Source: Janthinobacterium sp. TB1-E2 (lineage in GTDB: Bacteria > Pseudomonadota > Gammaproteobacteria > Burkholderiales > Burkholderiaceae_D). From it: a stretch of 64,000 nucleotides of DNA. Location: positions 3,844,001 through 3,908,000 of the forward strand of contig NZ_CP142523.1 in assembly GCF_036885605.1 (NCBI RefSeq), read 5' to 3'. This document shows positions 43,553 to 52,080 of this stretch, piece after piece (positions within the stretch are counted from its first letter, which is position 1; each line of letters begins with the position of its first letter). The translations under genes were made by a program, and so were the position numbers. The notes under the pieces are model-generated. The model ran no database searches, had not been told where the DNA came from, and worked only from the letters and a program-made list of their open reading frames with translations.

Positions 43553-44236
43553 CTAGAAGAGCCCGCCCTGCTCCACAGGCGTAACTGGCGCAGGCGCATT
43601 CGCACGGGTTCGCGGCTGCATCGGATCGGGCTGCGCAACGAGCAGCTCTGCAGGATACTGCCGATAAACGTCCTCCTCCGACACCAGCGAGCCGTCCAGC
43701 CAGCCCTGGTACTGGTCCGGGTCGAGGATCATCACCATGCGCTTTTCATCGTCGGGTTTGTGGAAGCGCTGCATCAGCAGGTGCCCGTCGGCGTTGATCG
43801 TCAGCATCGAAAACGACAGCAGCTGATCTGCCGGCCGGTATTCCCAAATGCCGGCAATGGCCACAGGGCCGCCGTCGGCGCGCTCGATGCGCCAGCGCAC
43901 AGGCTTGCCGGTTTCGTAGTTGGGTTCGAAGAAGTTGGCCGCCGGGATAATGCAGAACTGCTTGCGCTTCCAGGCACTGCGGAAGGATGGCTTGCTGGCC
44001 ACCGTCTCGGTGCGGGCGTTGTACGTCTGGCGGGCCAGCTTGTGGTCGGCCCAATGGGGCACCATGCCGAACATGGCGGGAGCGATCTCCAGCTCGCCAT
44101 GCGCTTCATAGGAGGCACGCAGGATGGGCGCCATGTAGCCTGGCCAGGCCTCGGGCGGCAAGTCGAGTTCGGGCGGTCGAATACCGAAGCGGTCTTCGAT
44201 CTGCTCTTTGCGGCTGGGGGTGTAGTCGGCGCACAT
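43553..44236 (-). CDS. SRAP domain protein (HMCES/YedK family)
   Basis: A 227-residue protein of the family that covalently traps abasic sites in single-stranded DNA through Cys2, using the amino group after Met removal. The hallmarks are present: the MCADY start, YNARTETVASKPSFR, FEPN (glutamate region) and MQRFHKPDDEKRMVMIL with the catalytic histidine. A Pro-rich tail ends in VEQGGLF. AAGG precedes the ATG. In a prophage it may protect phage DNA. The adjacent SOS-box gene fits a DNA-damage theme. Confidence 0.93.
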   Translation of the reverse strand: MCADYTPSRKEQIEDRFGIRPPELDLPPEAWPGYMAPILRASYEAHGELEIAPAMFGMVPHWADHKLARQTYNARTETVASKPSFRSAWKRKQFCIIPAANFFEPNYETGKPVRWRIERADGGPVAIAGIWEYRPADQLLSFSMLTINADGHLLMQRFHKPDDEKRMVMILDPDQYQGWLDGSLVSEEDVYRQYPAELLVAQPDPMQPRTRANAPAPVTPVEQGGLF

Positions 44237-44413
44237 ACATTTACCTTTTCACAAACAAGAAAATTGAGTATGCAAGATTTTCTCAATGACAACCATGCAG
44301 CTAAACCATCATTTCTTATGAATGCTAGCTAGTGCTCTATTTTCTTAAGCATTATCACGCTACACCATCTTGTACAGAGCCGCTCGAGCCCACGAGGACT
44401 CAAATGAAATTCC

Positions 44414-45103
44414 CTAACTTTTAAAGTACAGAGTAAAGAAATTTATAATGCAAAAATAAAAACCAAAGATCGCCAACACATATGGAAGCATCACATCCAC
44501 AAATGCCTTCCCCAACGGATGCATTTTACGCAAGGCTTTCACCACAACAATTATCTTATTAAAAAAATTAAACTTGAAATCAAATTTATTATTAAAAGTA
44601 CTTTTATGATTATTTGATTTTATCATATAGCAAGTTGTAAATATAACAGAACCGCCAGACAATTTAAATCCTGTGCTTTCCGTAAAATCACAACCGCCAA
44701 AATTTAAAAATTTGCAATTTTCATCATTGTCAAATCCCAATGTCCCGGATATATCCAGAGCATTTTTAACAAGATTAATATCAAAATAGCGCACCACATT
44801 TTTCTTTGCAAATCTCGACAAATCTTTATTGAGACTTGATAAGATCGTTTCTCTCACATGTATACGAAACTCTTTCCACAATTTCTTTCTATCCGCCACA
44901 GCTTCATCGCTATGAAAAAATCTCAGAAAAACATATAATAATACAAAAATAATAGAAATCCAGGCCCTTGATAAATTTATATCTCTAAGATCAAACCCGA
45001 GACCTCCCTTATCAGAAAATTTCGGCCTTAAAAAAGTATAAATCATTATCGAAACACATAACACAACCAGATTTCTCCGAAGCTTATCAGCCGAATCTTC
45101 CAA
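44414..45103 (-). CDS. AT-rich membrane protein, phage accessory (moron) gene
   Basis: A 229-residue protein with two N-terminal membrane helices (LVVLCVSIMIYTFL, WISIIFVLLYVFLRFF), a cytoplasmic-type middle rich in Asn, Lys and Phe, and a C-terminal helix (MLPYVLAIFGFYFCIINFFT). A TTG start has AGGAG six bases upstream. The gene and its flanks are far more AT-rich than the rest of the prophage, a sign of separate acquisition. No family recognised. Its position between lysis and SRAP genes suggests a lysogenic-conversion or exclusion function. Confidence 0.7.
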   Translation of the reverse strand: MEDSADKLRRNLVVLCVSIMIYTFLRPKFSDKGGLGFDLRDINLSRAWISIIFVLLYVFLRFFHSDEAVADRKKLWKEFRIHVRETILSSLNKDLSRFAKKNVVRYFDINLVKNALDISGTLGFDNDENCKFLNFGGCDFTESTGFKLSGGSVIFTTCYMIKSNNHKSTFNNKFDFKFNFFNKIIVVVKALRKMHPLGKAFVDVMLPYVLAIFGFYFCIINFFTLYFKS

Positions 45104-45302
45104 GGCAACTCCTACAATCCAAAGATTAAAATTAAAATATATTTACATTGACATTTTCCCCTAAAAAATAAAATTAAGTCAAGTACATCCAAAAAAATAA
45201 TCGCCTATAGTCCCCCTCATATTTCCAACCATGCGGCTAATCCCGCGCCAGCGCCAGCACGATCTCGCCGTCCTAGCCACTGGCGCCTGATTGTAGAACT
45301 AC

Positions 45303-46091
45303 TTAGAATAGGCCAGCTGGCTCTGCATCCCGATCCCAACTGTAAATAATCAGCTCCCTACGCTCCACCGCCTTACCTCCACCGCCGACGTTGTACTGGA
45401 TGCCGGTCGTGTCCATCTGGAAGCGCGCGAACACACGCCGGATGTCGGGATGGTCATTCAAGCTCAAGATGGCCTTGCCTTTCAGCCGGGCCATCAACTC
45501 GGCCATCTTCTCGTACTGGGCGAACTCAAATTCCACGCCATACCCAGCCATCTCCCAGTATGGTGGGTCCAGGTAAAACAACGTGTGCGGCCGGTCGTAA
45601 CGCTCCATGCACTTATACCAGTCCAGGTTCTCGATGTAAGCGCCAGACAAGCGCAGGTGCGCGGCCGACAAGTTCTCCTCGATGCGTAGCAGGTTGAGCG
45701 GCGGCGCGGTGGTGGCAGTGCCCCAGCTCTGCCCGTCGACCTTACCGCCGAAGGCATGCTGCTGCAGATAGAAGAAGCGCGCCGCGCGCTGCAGATCCGT
45801 CAGGGTATGCGGTGGCGTGTCCTGCAGCCACTTAAACACCTCACGGCTCGACAGCGCCCACTTGAACTGGCGCACGAATTCCTCCAGGTGATTTTTTACG
45901 ACGCGGTAAAGGTTGATCAGCTCACCGTTCACGTCGTTCAGCACCTCGACTTCGGCCGGCGGCCGCATGAAGTACAGGGCGGCGCCGCCGGCGAAAACCT
46001 CGACGTAGCAAGTGTGCGGCGGAAATTGCGGGATGATACGGTCGGCCAAGCGTCGTTTGCCGCCGATCCAGGGGATGATGGGTAGTGCCAA
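45303..46091 (-). CDS. Phage DNA adenine methylase (D12 class)
   Basis: A 262-residue orphan Dam-like methyltransferase (MTase alpha class). Motif I appears as YVEVFAGGAALYF, motif IV as LDPPYW, and the opening PIIPWIGGKRRLADRIIP is typical of the D12 family. It methylates adenine N6, probably in a short target, protecting phage DNA from host restriction. No restriction endonuclease gene adjoins it. The start is TTG with AGGAGGT seven bases upstream. It lies downstream of the lysis genes on the same strand. Confidence 0.92.
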   Translation of the reverse strand: MALPIIPWIGGKRRLADRIIPQFPPHTCYVEVFAGGAALYFMRPPAEVEVLNDVNGELINLYRVVKNHLEEFVRQFKWALSSREVFKWLQDTPPHTLTDLQRAARFFYLQQHAFGGKVDGQSWGTATTAPPLNLLRIEENLSAAHLRLSGAYIENLDWYKCMERYDRPHTLFYLDPPYWEMAGYGVEFEFAQYEKMAELMARLKGKAILSLNDHPDIRRVFARFQMDTTGIQYNVGGGGKAVERRELIIYSWDRDAEPAGLF

Positions 46092-46160
46092 AATGTGTAC
46101 CTCCTAGTGATAAAGTCGAATTCCTCCCATGAGGCAATCCAAGCCTACTCGCCAGGTACC

Positions 46161-46196
46161 GGCTGATTGCCGCTGTTAGCGCAGCGACAATCAGCC
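46161..46196. other. Long stem-loop between lysis cassette and methylase
   Basis: Arms GGCTGATTG / CAATCAGCC extend with CGCTG / CAGCG to a 15-base-pair imperfect stem. There is no T-tract on the minus-strand side, so it is not a textbook terminator for the lysis genes. It may stabilise mRNA ends or act as a rho-assisted stop. Confidence 0.5.
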
Positions 46197-46203
46197 ATCC
46201 TTT

Positions 46204-46728
46204 CTATGGCGCCATGCCATTTTCACGCACGAAACTATGGCATGCGCGGCCTGTCGCAGCCACTTCCTCTGTCTGCAGGATCAAGGCTTGAATATCTCGC
46301 GCCACCGCGTCAGGAAGTAGCCAGCTGGCGGGATCGGTTGTAGCGCCTCCTTCGGCGCCACTGCCACCGGCCGGGGCGGCAGGTCCACCACTTGCACAGA
46401 AGGCGGGCTTGCGCATGCGCTCAGCAGCAGCAAGACGAGCGCGAACATGGTTGATTTCGTCATCGTAGACTTTCTTGATGGCCAGCGCGGTGGCGGCCTG
46501 TTGTCGGGCTTGCGCCAGATTCTCGGCGGCGCGCTGCGCCACCGCCTTCGTTTCCGCTGCCGCGCGGGTCTTCCTGTCGGCATCCCACAGCGCCTGCACT
46601 GCAGCCCTCCCCTGGGCGTTGCCCTGCGCGCGCTGGTGCAGCATGCCGACGCCGGCGAGCAGGCACACCAGCATAGCGCCGTAAAGCCAGCCAGGCACCA
46701 CGCTCGCCAGCTTGGCCAGCGCGATCAC
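46204..46728 (-). CDS. Inner-membrane spanin (Rz-like)
   Basis: A 174-residue protein with one N-terminal membrane anchor (VVPGWLYGAMLVCLLAGVGM) and a long periplasmic coiled coil (RAAAETKAVAQRAAENLAQA), the plan of an i-spanin that bridges to an outer-membrane partner and disrupts the outer membrane at lysis. The GTG start overlaps the endolysin stop (GTGA). A second reading frame inside it encodes the Rz1-like lipoprotein. Confidence 0.85.
   Translation of the reverse strand: MIALAKLASVVPGWLYGAMLVCLLAGVGMLHQRAQGNAQGRAAVQALWDADRKTRAAAETKAVAQRAAENLAQARQQAATALAIKKVYDDEINHVRARLAAAERMRKPAFCASGGPAAPAGGSGAEGGATTDPASWLLPDAVARDIQALILQTEEVAATGRACHSFVRENGMAP
46281..46463 (-). CDS. Outer-membrane spanin lipoprotein (Rz1-like), nested in Rz
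   Basis: A 60-residue protein in a different frame, entirely inside the Rz-like gene. It starts MTKSTMFALVLLLLSAC with a clear lipobox LSAC, so Cys17 would be lipidated. The mature part is Pro-rich (DLPPRPVAVAPKEALQPIPP), as Rz1 proteins are. It would pair with the i-spanin above. Fully embedded spanin pairs are known from lambda. Confidence 0.85.
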   Translation of the reverse strand: MTKSTMFALVLLLLSACASPPSVQVVDLPPRPVAVAPKEALQPIPPAGYFLTRWREIFKP

Positions 46729-47249
46729 ACCAGCACCTTGCGTGCTTCTCGATACAAAGCCAGGCGCTCGGCCAGGCCGTTCACGCCGCCATTGATGCGG
46801 CGCGTCACTCGCTCCTGGTCGCCAGCATCGGCCAAGGCATTCAGGCCGCGCGTCTGCCAGAACCAGCCGGCCGAACGGCAGGCGTTGACGGTCTGCTCGA
46901 GCAGCTCAGGCTGGGCCAGCAGATCCAGGCCCAGCGCCTTGCCGCAGGCGGCGTAGTTCGCGCGGCCCGTCACCTGCAGCAGGCCACGCCCACGGAAGCG
47001 CACGCCGTCGCCACGTTGCGTGTTGCCCAGGTCGGCGCGCCCCTCGTAGGCCTGGCCGCTGGCCAGCTCACGCACATAGCGCAGCTGACCAGACTCGTGC
47101 CCGACCTGAGACAGGAACGAGGCCTGGCGCGCCGGCGTCGTGATCCCGAATTCCACCATGGCCGCGTTCAGCGGCGCCAGGAAGGCAGCCGCGCGCAGGC
47201 GAGCCAGCGGCATGATGGACAGCAGCTGTTCCAGCGTAATGGCGCTCAC
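46725..47249 (-). CDS. Endolysin, glycoside hydrolase family 19
   Basis: A 174-residue muralytic enzyme with the GH19 chitinase/lysozyme fold. The catalytic glutamate is in QVGHESGQLRYVRELASG (Glu52, with Glu61 as second acid), followed by the substrate-cleft sequence GVRFRGRGLLQVTGRANY. No signal peptide, so release depends on the holin. Its start overlaps the holin stop, and its stop overlaps the Rz start. Confidence 0.93.
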   Translation of the reverse strand: MSAITLEQLLSIMPLARLRAAAFLAPLNAAMVEFGITTPARQASFLSQVGHESGQLRYVRELASGQAYEGRADLGNTQRGDGVRFRGRGLLQVTGRANYAACGKALGLDLLAQPELLEQTVNACRSAGWFWQTRGLNALADAGDQERVTRRINGGVNGLAERLALYREARKVLV

Positions 47250-47674
47250 AGGCCACCCCGCACGTCCTTGACAGTGGCGGCCATGTCGCGCGCCAACTCA
47301 CCGATGTCCTTGTCGCGGCGCTTGTCGAACCAGCGCACCGTGGCGCCCAGCACCCACCAGGCGGGCAAGCCAGCAGCGACCATGAGCGGCGCGGCGATGA
47401 ACAGGAAGCCCAGCGCCGGGTCGCTGCCGTACAGCACGGCGACGGCGCGCGCGCTGTCGAACAGGCCCGGCATCCAGTTGCGCACGACCACGACCAGGGC
47501 TGGGCCCATCAGGGCGGAAAAGAGAATGGTGACGAAGAAGCGCACGCCCGCTTCCTTGGCTGTTTTTGGCCACATGAACATGAATCCCAGTGAGGTTGCA
47601 GCAGCGCCGGCCAAGACCGGGATGCCAAAAATTTTGATCAGTGCGCCGCCGGCGGCGGTCGTTTCGATGGCCAT
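47246..47674 (-). CDS. Holin
   Basis: A 142-residue membrane protein with three or four hydrophobic segments (GGALIKIFGIPVLAGAAATS, VRFFVTILFSALMGPALVVV, LGFLFIAAPLMVAAGLPAWW) and a charged C-terminal tail (RRDKDIGELARDM), as in class I holins. AAAGG precedes the ATG. Its 3' end overlaps the endolysin start by four bases. The position between tail fibre and endolysin supports the assignment, although the family cannot be named exactly. Confidence 0.83.
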   Translation of the reverse strand: MAIETTAAGGALIKIFGIPVLAGAAATSLGFMFMWPKTAKEAGVRFFVTILFSALMGPALVVVVRNWMPGLFDSARAVAVLYGSDPALGFLFIAAPLMVAAGLPAWWVLGATVRWFDKRRDKDIGELARDMAATVKDVRGGL

Positions 47675-47700
47675 GTAGTGCCTTTCAGGTGGTGGAAATG

Positions 47701-47723
47701 AAAAAACCCGCCGAAGCGGGTTT
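47701..47723 (-). terminator. Rho-independent terminator between tail fibre and holin genes
   Basis: On the minus strand: AAACCCGC-TTCG-GCGGGTTTTTT, a strong stem with a UUCG tetraloop and a T6 run. It lies 21 bases after the tail fibre stop and before the holin. Confidence 0.88.
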
Positions 47724-47743
47724 GTGGTGAATGCGTTTTTTTG

Positions 47744-49594
47744 CTACACGACCTTGACCATCACATAGGCCCTGCCGTCCGGTTCAATCGAGATAACACG
47801 CCCGACGGCCTCCAGATACTGCGAATGCGTGAGGTCTGCCTTGTGGATGGGAATACCCTTGATGCCGGCACCGTCCTGGACCGGCACGATGTAGTCGCCC
47901 GGCTGGGCGCCCAGCACGTTCACCGGCACGCGGCCGGCGATGGCGATGCGGTCGACCTTCTGGCGCTCGACTTCCAGAGCCGCGTCGAAGGCGGCCATTG
48001 ACTCGGCATCCTGCAACAGGGCAAGTTCATGTGCGGCCAGCGCAGCTGCGAAGGCAGCCTGTTTTTCGGCCCATGCCTCATCGCTGTCGCCGGGCTCGGT
48101 TACCACGTCCTCATATTCCGGTGGATTGGTGCCGGGCACTTGCTGCTGCATGGCCACATCGGCGCGACGCAGGGGCTGGGTCGGCGTTGGCCCTGCCTGG
48201 GGCGACGGGCGCGACCCGATGACGCTTGCCCAGGAGTCGCCACCAACGAACGAGGGCGCGGTCGATTTGATCGAAAACAGGACGGCATCGGCCCACTTGT
48301 CAGTTATTTCATTATCAGCAGTGATGCCAATCAGCGCTCCCGGAGAAACAATACCGCAACCCAGGCACTTACGAGTGTACTCAGCATAGTCGTTGCCCGA
48401 TGCATTGAGCGTACCCTCGGCCATAGCACTACGCCCCGTAGTACTATTAGAACCAACGTACAATACCGCACGTTGACCGCCCCAATTTTGGGTTCCCGCA
48501 GACGCCAACACCACCAGACTTGGATTCTGCCCATCACGCCCAACATATAAAATCTCATCACCTTGCGCAGCACCTCGGCAGATATTGTGACGCAACACAG
48601 AGGTATCTGTACTACCTGCTTTTAAGAGTTGAAGATAGACTAGGCCATTCCCGCCAAACCTTGCTATGTCCGCTGAGGTCGTGTTGGAGTTTTTGTCGTA
48701 AGCCCGAAGGATATACCGGTAGCCTTCTTTGCCTGGCAAGGCTCCGTTTCCACCGGACACGTACCAACCGATACTGCCAGCCGAGTAGGTGCCGACCAGT
48801 CCGCCGATGCCCGAAGAAATGACGCTGTTCACACTGCCTGCTGCAGAGCCAACTGGGCAGTTCAAAATATAAGACCCGCCCGTCGTCCAGTCACCAATAA
48901 ATAAGCCGTTGTTGATCTGCACTGCGTTTTGCGTGCCTGAATACAGGCCGGCTGAGGAAATCCCTCGAATGCGTGGCGGATATACAGCAGCGTTGCCTGA
49001 GTCATAGACCAGTGTTCCAGCGGGCATCGCGGTCGCTGAGGCAGGCTGCGCGTAAGTGGTTGCGTTATAGCCTAGAAGGCTAAACGAAGCCGCCCCAAAA
49101 GTGCCAGCCCGGAAGTTCAAGTACACCTCAAACGTCCCATTTACCAGCTGGAACACCTGTATTCTGGCGTTGATCGGGACTACTCCATTAAAGGTCGAGT
49201 CATAGTAAAACCCGCCTCGAACGCCCAGCATGAGCACGAAAGGGGAGCTGGCATTTGCCGCCCAGCCATCATTCAACACCCCATCAATACGCAGATGCTG
49301 CGCATTGCTGCTGCCATCCGCAGCAAATGTGGCAATCCGATACCAGAGGCCAGTCGGCGGATTTTGTCCGAGATAGGCATAACCATATTTGCTGGTTATG
49401 CCCACCGTCACCGGAAATGATGTTGTAATTGGAATGCTGGGGTCCAACCATGCGGGCGTCATATAGCCATTCGGGCCACCAAGCGGCGACATACCCACGG
49501 CTGGCGCATACGACGCCACCACGGCGCCGCGTCCGGCCAGCTCATTCAGGCGCCGGATCACATCCTTTTGACCATAGTAAAAAAAGTCGGCCAT
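47744..49594 (-). CDS. Tail fibre protein with C-terminal peptidase G2-like domain
   Basis: A 616-residue fibre or receptor-binding protein. The N-terminus MADFFYYGQKDVIRRLNEL probably attaches to the tail. The middle is beta-rich with Gly, Ser, Asn and Thr. Near residues 435-616, GNDYAEYTRKCLGCGIVSPG, DKWADAVLFSI and GRVPVNVLGAQPGDYIVPV recall the peptidase G2 intramolecular chaperone that trims itself after trimerisation. The ATG overlaps the previous gene's stop (TAATG). It likely determines host range. Confidence 0.85.
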   Translation of the reverse strand: MADFFYYGQKDVIRRLNELAGRGAVVASYAPAVGMSPLGGPNGYMTPAWLDPSIPITTSFPVTVGITSKYGYAYLGQNPPTGLWYRIATFAADGSSNAQHLRIDGVLNDGWAANASSPFVLMLGVRGGFYYDSTFNGVVPINARIQVFQLVNGTFEVYLNFRAGTFGAASFSLLGYNATTYAQPASATAMPAGTLVYDSGNAAVYPPRIRGISSAGLYSGTQNAVQINNGLFIGDWTTGGSYILNCPVGSAAGSVNSVISSGIGGLVGTYSAGSIGWYVSGGNGALPGKEGYRYILRAYDKNSNTTSADIARFGGNGLVYLQLLKAGSTDTSVLRHNICRGAAQGDEILYVGRDGQNPSLVVLASAGTQNWGGQRAVLYVGSNSTTGRSAMAEGTLNASGNDYAEYTRKCLGCGIVSPGALIGITADNEITDKWADAVLFSIKSTAPSFVGGDSWASVIGSRPSPQAGPTPTQPLRRADVAMQQQVPGTNPPEYEDVVTEPGDSDEAWAEKQAAFAAALAAHELALLQDAESMAAFDAALEVERQKVDRIAIAGRVPVNVLGAQPGDYIVPVQDGAGIKGIPIHKADLTHSQYLEAVGRVISIEPDGRAYVMVKVV

Positions 49595-50424
49595 TACAGT
49601 TCCTCGATTTCGATGTTGGTGGCGTATGCCTGGTAATACGGGGTAGTGATGGCGGAATTGCTGGCGAGGCGGCCATACACCTGGTGCGCCTGCTCGAGCT
49701 CGCCATCGTCGCTGTCCGGATACAGGCTGACCAGTACAGGGAGCGTCAGGCCATTGCCCCGCACAATGCGCCACAGCTCGGCCCGGTCCAGCGGCGTCAT
49801 ATGCTCGAGCGCGAGCGACAGCTTGCGATACATCGCGCCTCGCTCGACAGTCTGGCTGCCGGCGCCGGTGCGGTTCTGGGTGCTGGTATCGAATGACGTG
49901 ACGCCAGCACCGTAGGAGGCGTTTTGCTCCGGACTCCAGTAGGGACCGACCACCAGGCGCGCGGCCTCGATATAGCCCGCCGGATTGTCTGGGTCCGCCA
50001 GGTCAATGACCAGTTTCTTGATGCTGACCATCGGGAGCCAGCAGCGCGCATACGTGCCGCCGCCATAGCTGAAGGCGTTCACGCCCAGCGGCAGCGCGCC
50101 CCAGTCCCACATGCCCAGCCGGGCGTACTCGCACGCTGGCACGGCGCCGGTATCGAAATCGGGCACAGCATCCCCTGGCTCGACGTAGCCGCGCACGCGA
50201 ATCGTCGCCGTCGGCGTCAGGTTACAGAATGGCAGCGCCACGCAGCCGGCGATCTCGGGCGAGGGCCAGGTGGCGGTGATGGTCAGGGCCAGGCCGAGCG
50301 AGCGATGCACGTCGTACTTGTCGTCGAGCTGCAGGTTGGCCGGGCCCAGCTCTCCGGTTTGGCTCGATGCGGTCAGCGCGGCCCGATCGGCGGCGTTGTC
50401 GTAGACGATGCGAAGGTTGGCCAT
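49594..50424 (-). CDS. Phage tail protein of unknown role
   Basis: A 276-residue protein in the tail-tip block, beginning MANLRIVYDNAADRAALTAS. It is beta-rich, with aromatic and Gly segments (ARLGMWDWGALPLGVNAFSY) and a C-terminal EHMTPLDRAELWRIVRGNGL region. It is probably a tail-tip or baseplate-like component. An ATG ten codons upstream is in frame, but the start at 50424 overlaps the preceding stop (TGATG), which favours it. Confidence 0.78.
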   Translation of the reverse strand: MANLRIVYDNAADRAALTASSQTGELGPANLQLDDKYDVHRSLGLALTITATWPSPEIAGCVALPFCNLTPTATIRVRGYVEPGDAVPDFDTGAVPACEYARLGMWDWGALPLGVNAFSYGGGTYARCWLPMVSIKKLVIDLADPDNPAGYIEAARLVVGPYWSPEQNASYGAGVTSFDTSTQNRTGAGSQTVERGAMYRKLSLALEHMTPLDRAELWRIVRGNGLTLPVLVSLYPDSDDGELEQAHQVYGRLASNSAITTPYYQAYATNIEIEEL

Positions 50425-51086
50425 CAAAGCTCCTGCAGGACACGAATAGGCCAAGCCACAGCGGCGACCTGCCCTATCGTGGTGGCGGCCTCCAGCTCGC
50501 CGCGCAACGCCTGGCCCTGGTCGATGACGGCTTGCACGTGCGCGCCGGCCGCCGCGCCCAGTGCCATCGTTTCGGCGGCATCGAGCTCGCGTGTCGTGTT
50601 ATCGGCCAATACCCATGTCACCTTGTACGGCGTGGCGGCAGAGACCGCCATCATGGCCAGCATGGCGGCGCCGGTGATGCGCGAGATCGACACCGGGTCG
50701 CTGTCGAACACGCTGCCATCGAACGCCATACCGCCAGCGAGCGCCGCATCGCGCGCCACCTTGATCTGGTCCCACTGGCGCAATTTCATCGCCTCCAGAC
50801 CTTGCGCCTGGTCCGCCGTGATCACGCCGCCCGCAAAGATGCTATCCGCAGCACCGGTAAGCCAGGCCTCAGCCGAGGCCAACAATGGCGCGGCACATGC
50901 CGTCGCTGGCACCAGGACAGGAGTGGTGTAAATCGGCCCGGTGCCGGCAAGATACGCTGTTTCGTTCGGATAGCTCAGCACCGACAGCATGGCAATCGAT
51001 TTGACAAAATCGACCTCCAGGCGCCGGGCCACGTGAAATTCGCCAACAGCATGGTTGGGCAAGGTAATGGATTTAAGAATAGGCAT
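50424..51086 (-). CDS. DUF4376-like phage tail protein
   Basis: A 220-residue protein. The region around WDQIKVARDAALAGGMAFDG, followed by DSDPVSISRITGAAMLAMMA, is the DUF4376 pattern found in proteins next to phage tail fibres, possibly involved in fibre attachment or assembly. The C-terminal half is helical and Ala-rich. It is tightly packed, 8 bases after its upstream neighbour and overlapping its downstream one. Confidence 0.82.
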   Translation of the reverse strand: MPILKSITLPNHAVGEFHVARRLEVDFVKSIAMLSVLSYPNETAYLAGTGPIYTTPVLVPATACAAPLLASAEAWLTGAADSIFAGGVITADQAQGLEAMKLRQWDQIKVARDAALAGGMAFDGSVFDSDPVSISRITGAAMLAMMAVSAATPYKVTWVLADNTTRELDAAETMALGAAAGAHVQAVIDQGQALRGELEAATTIGQVAAVAWPIRVLQEL

Positions 51087-51094
51087 GATAACTT

Positions 51095-51799
51095 TCAGGC
51101 AAGGCCACTTGCATCGATGAGAATGGCGGAGATTTGTCGGATGGTGTCGACCGCAGAAGCGCCGCCGTCTTCACGCCGCCAGCGGTTCTGGAAAATATTG
51201 CGTTGAACAGTGCCGGCCACCAGCTGCCAGCCGCGCGCTTGGTTCCTGATGATGTAAAAGGCGCCGTCCCGAACAGAGGTCACGTTGTAATCCATCGGCG
51301 TGCCCACGATGGCAGGTATCGCCACGCCTGAAGGCATGTCCCAGGACAATGATCCCGCCGCGATATTGAGACGCGCACGGTATGTCAGCGGCTGCCGTGT
51401 GAGATCGGCGCAAACACTGGTGTCGTCGCCATACAAGGCTGCGGTGAAACCGGGCACCAGCACCGGGGCGCCGAACACATACACCTCGGTCACCTCCTGG
51501 ATATCAAAGCCATTGGCATCGAAAGCGCCGTTTCCCTTGTGCACGTTGATGGTCCAAGTGTTGCCGGATTTGCTGATATTGCGCAGCGCCGTGGTGCCGT
51601 TCGCCTTAACCGGCAGGGCGACGATAATATCGCCGGCCCAATCGATGGTATAGACGCTCTGCCCTGGGGTTTTCGTGATGGTGCCGCCCCCGGCCTGCGC
51701 CACCCCAAACAGTTGCGCACGCCCGATGTAGCCGTAGGTGATGCCGCGATCGGAGATCACCAGCTCATCGGTGTCATTGACGATTTGAACAAAGGACAT
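51095..51799 (-). CDS. Hypothetical phage tail-region protein
   Basis: A 234-residue, beta-rich protein (MSFVQIVNDTDELVISDRGI; GYIGRAQLFGVAQAGGGTIT) without a named domain. The composition and location between tail-tip genes suggest a structural component, perhaps a minor fibre or receptor-binding domain. Its ATG shares a base with the upstream stop (TAATG). Confidence 0.72.
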   Translation of the reverse strand: MSFVQIVNDTDELVISDRGITYGYIGRAQLFGVAQAGGGTITKTPGQSVYTIDWAGDIIVALPVKANGTTALRNISKSGNTWTINVHKGNGAFDANGFDIQEVTEVYVFGAPVLVPGFTAALYGDDTSVCADLTRQPLTYRARLNIAAGSLSWDMPSGVAIPAIVGTPMDYNVTSVRDGAFYIIRNQARGWQLVAGTVQRNIFQNRWRREDGGASAVDTIRQISAILIDASGLA

Positions 51800-52080
51800 T
51801 AATACACCTCCACGGCAAACCGCCTGGTCGTGCTGGCAACGGATACGGTGACGCGTGGATAGCCCAGTGCCGTATCGGCCACGACGCCCATCGTGCCCGC
51901 TTCAACCCACAGCAATAAAGGCACGATTTCGACCGAGCGGCCGGCAAAAATGGGATAGGTCAACACTGCAGTTTCGGTGCTGGCATATTGGCGGACGTCG
52001 GCAATGATGCCGCCGGCAACGGTCCGGGAATCCCAGTTCTTGGTGCCGTTATCGTTGAAAAGCTGCAGCGCCGCCATCAT
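51799..52080 (-). CDS. Small hypothetical phage tail-region protein
   Basis: A 93-residue beta-strand-rich protein (LQLFNDNGTKNWDSRTVAGG, RSVEIVPLLLWVEAG). Its start overlaps the previous stop (ATGA); a second ATG follows at once. No family recognised; it is likely a minor structural protein in the tail-tip cluster. Confidence 0.7.
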   Translation of the reverse strand: MMAALQLFNDNGTKNWDSRTVAGGIIADVRQYASTETAVLTYPIFAGRSVEIVPLLLWVEAGTMGVVADTALGYPRVTVSVASTTRRFAVEVY

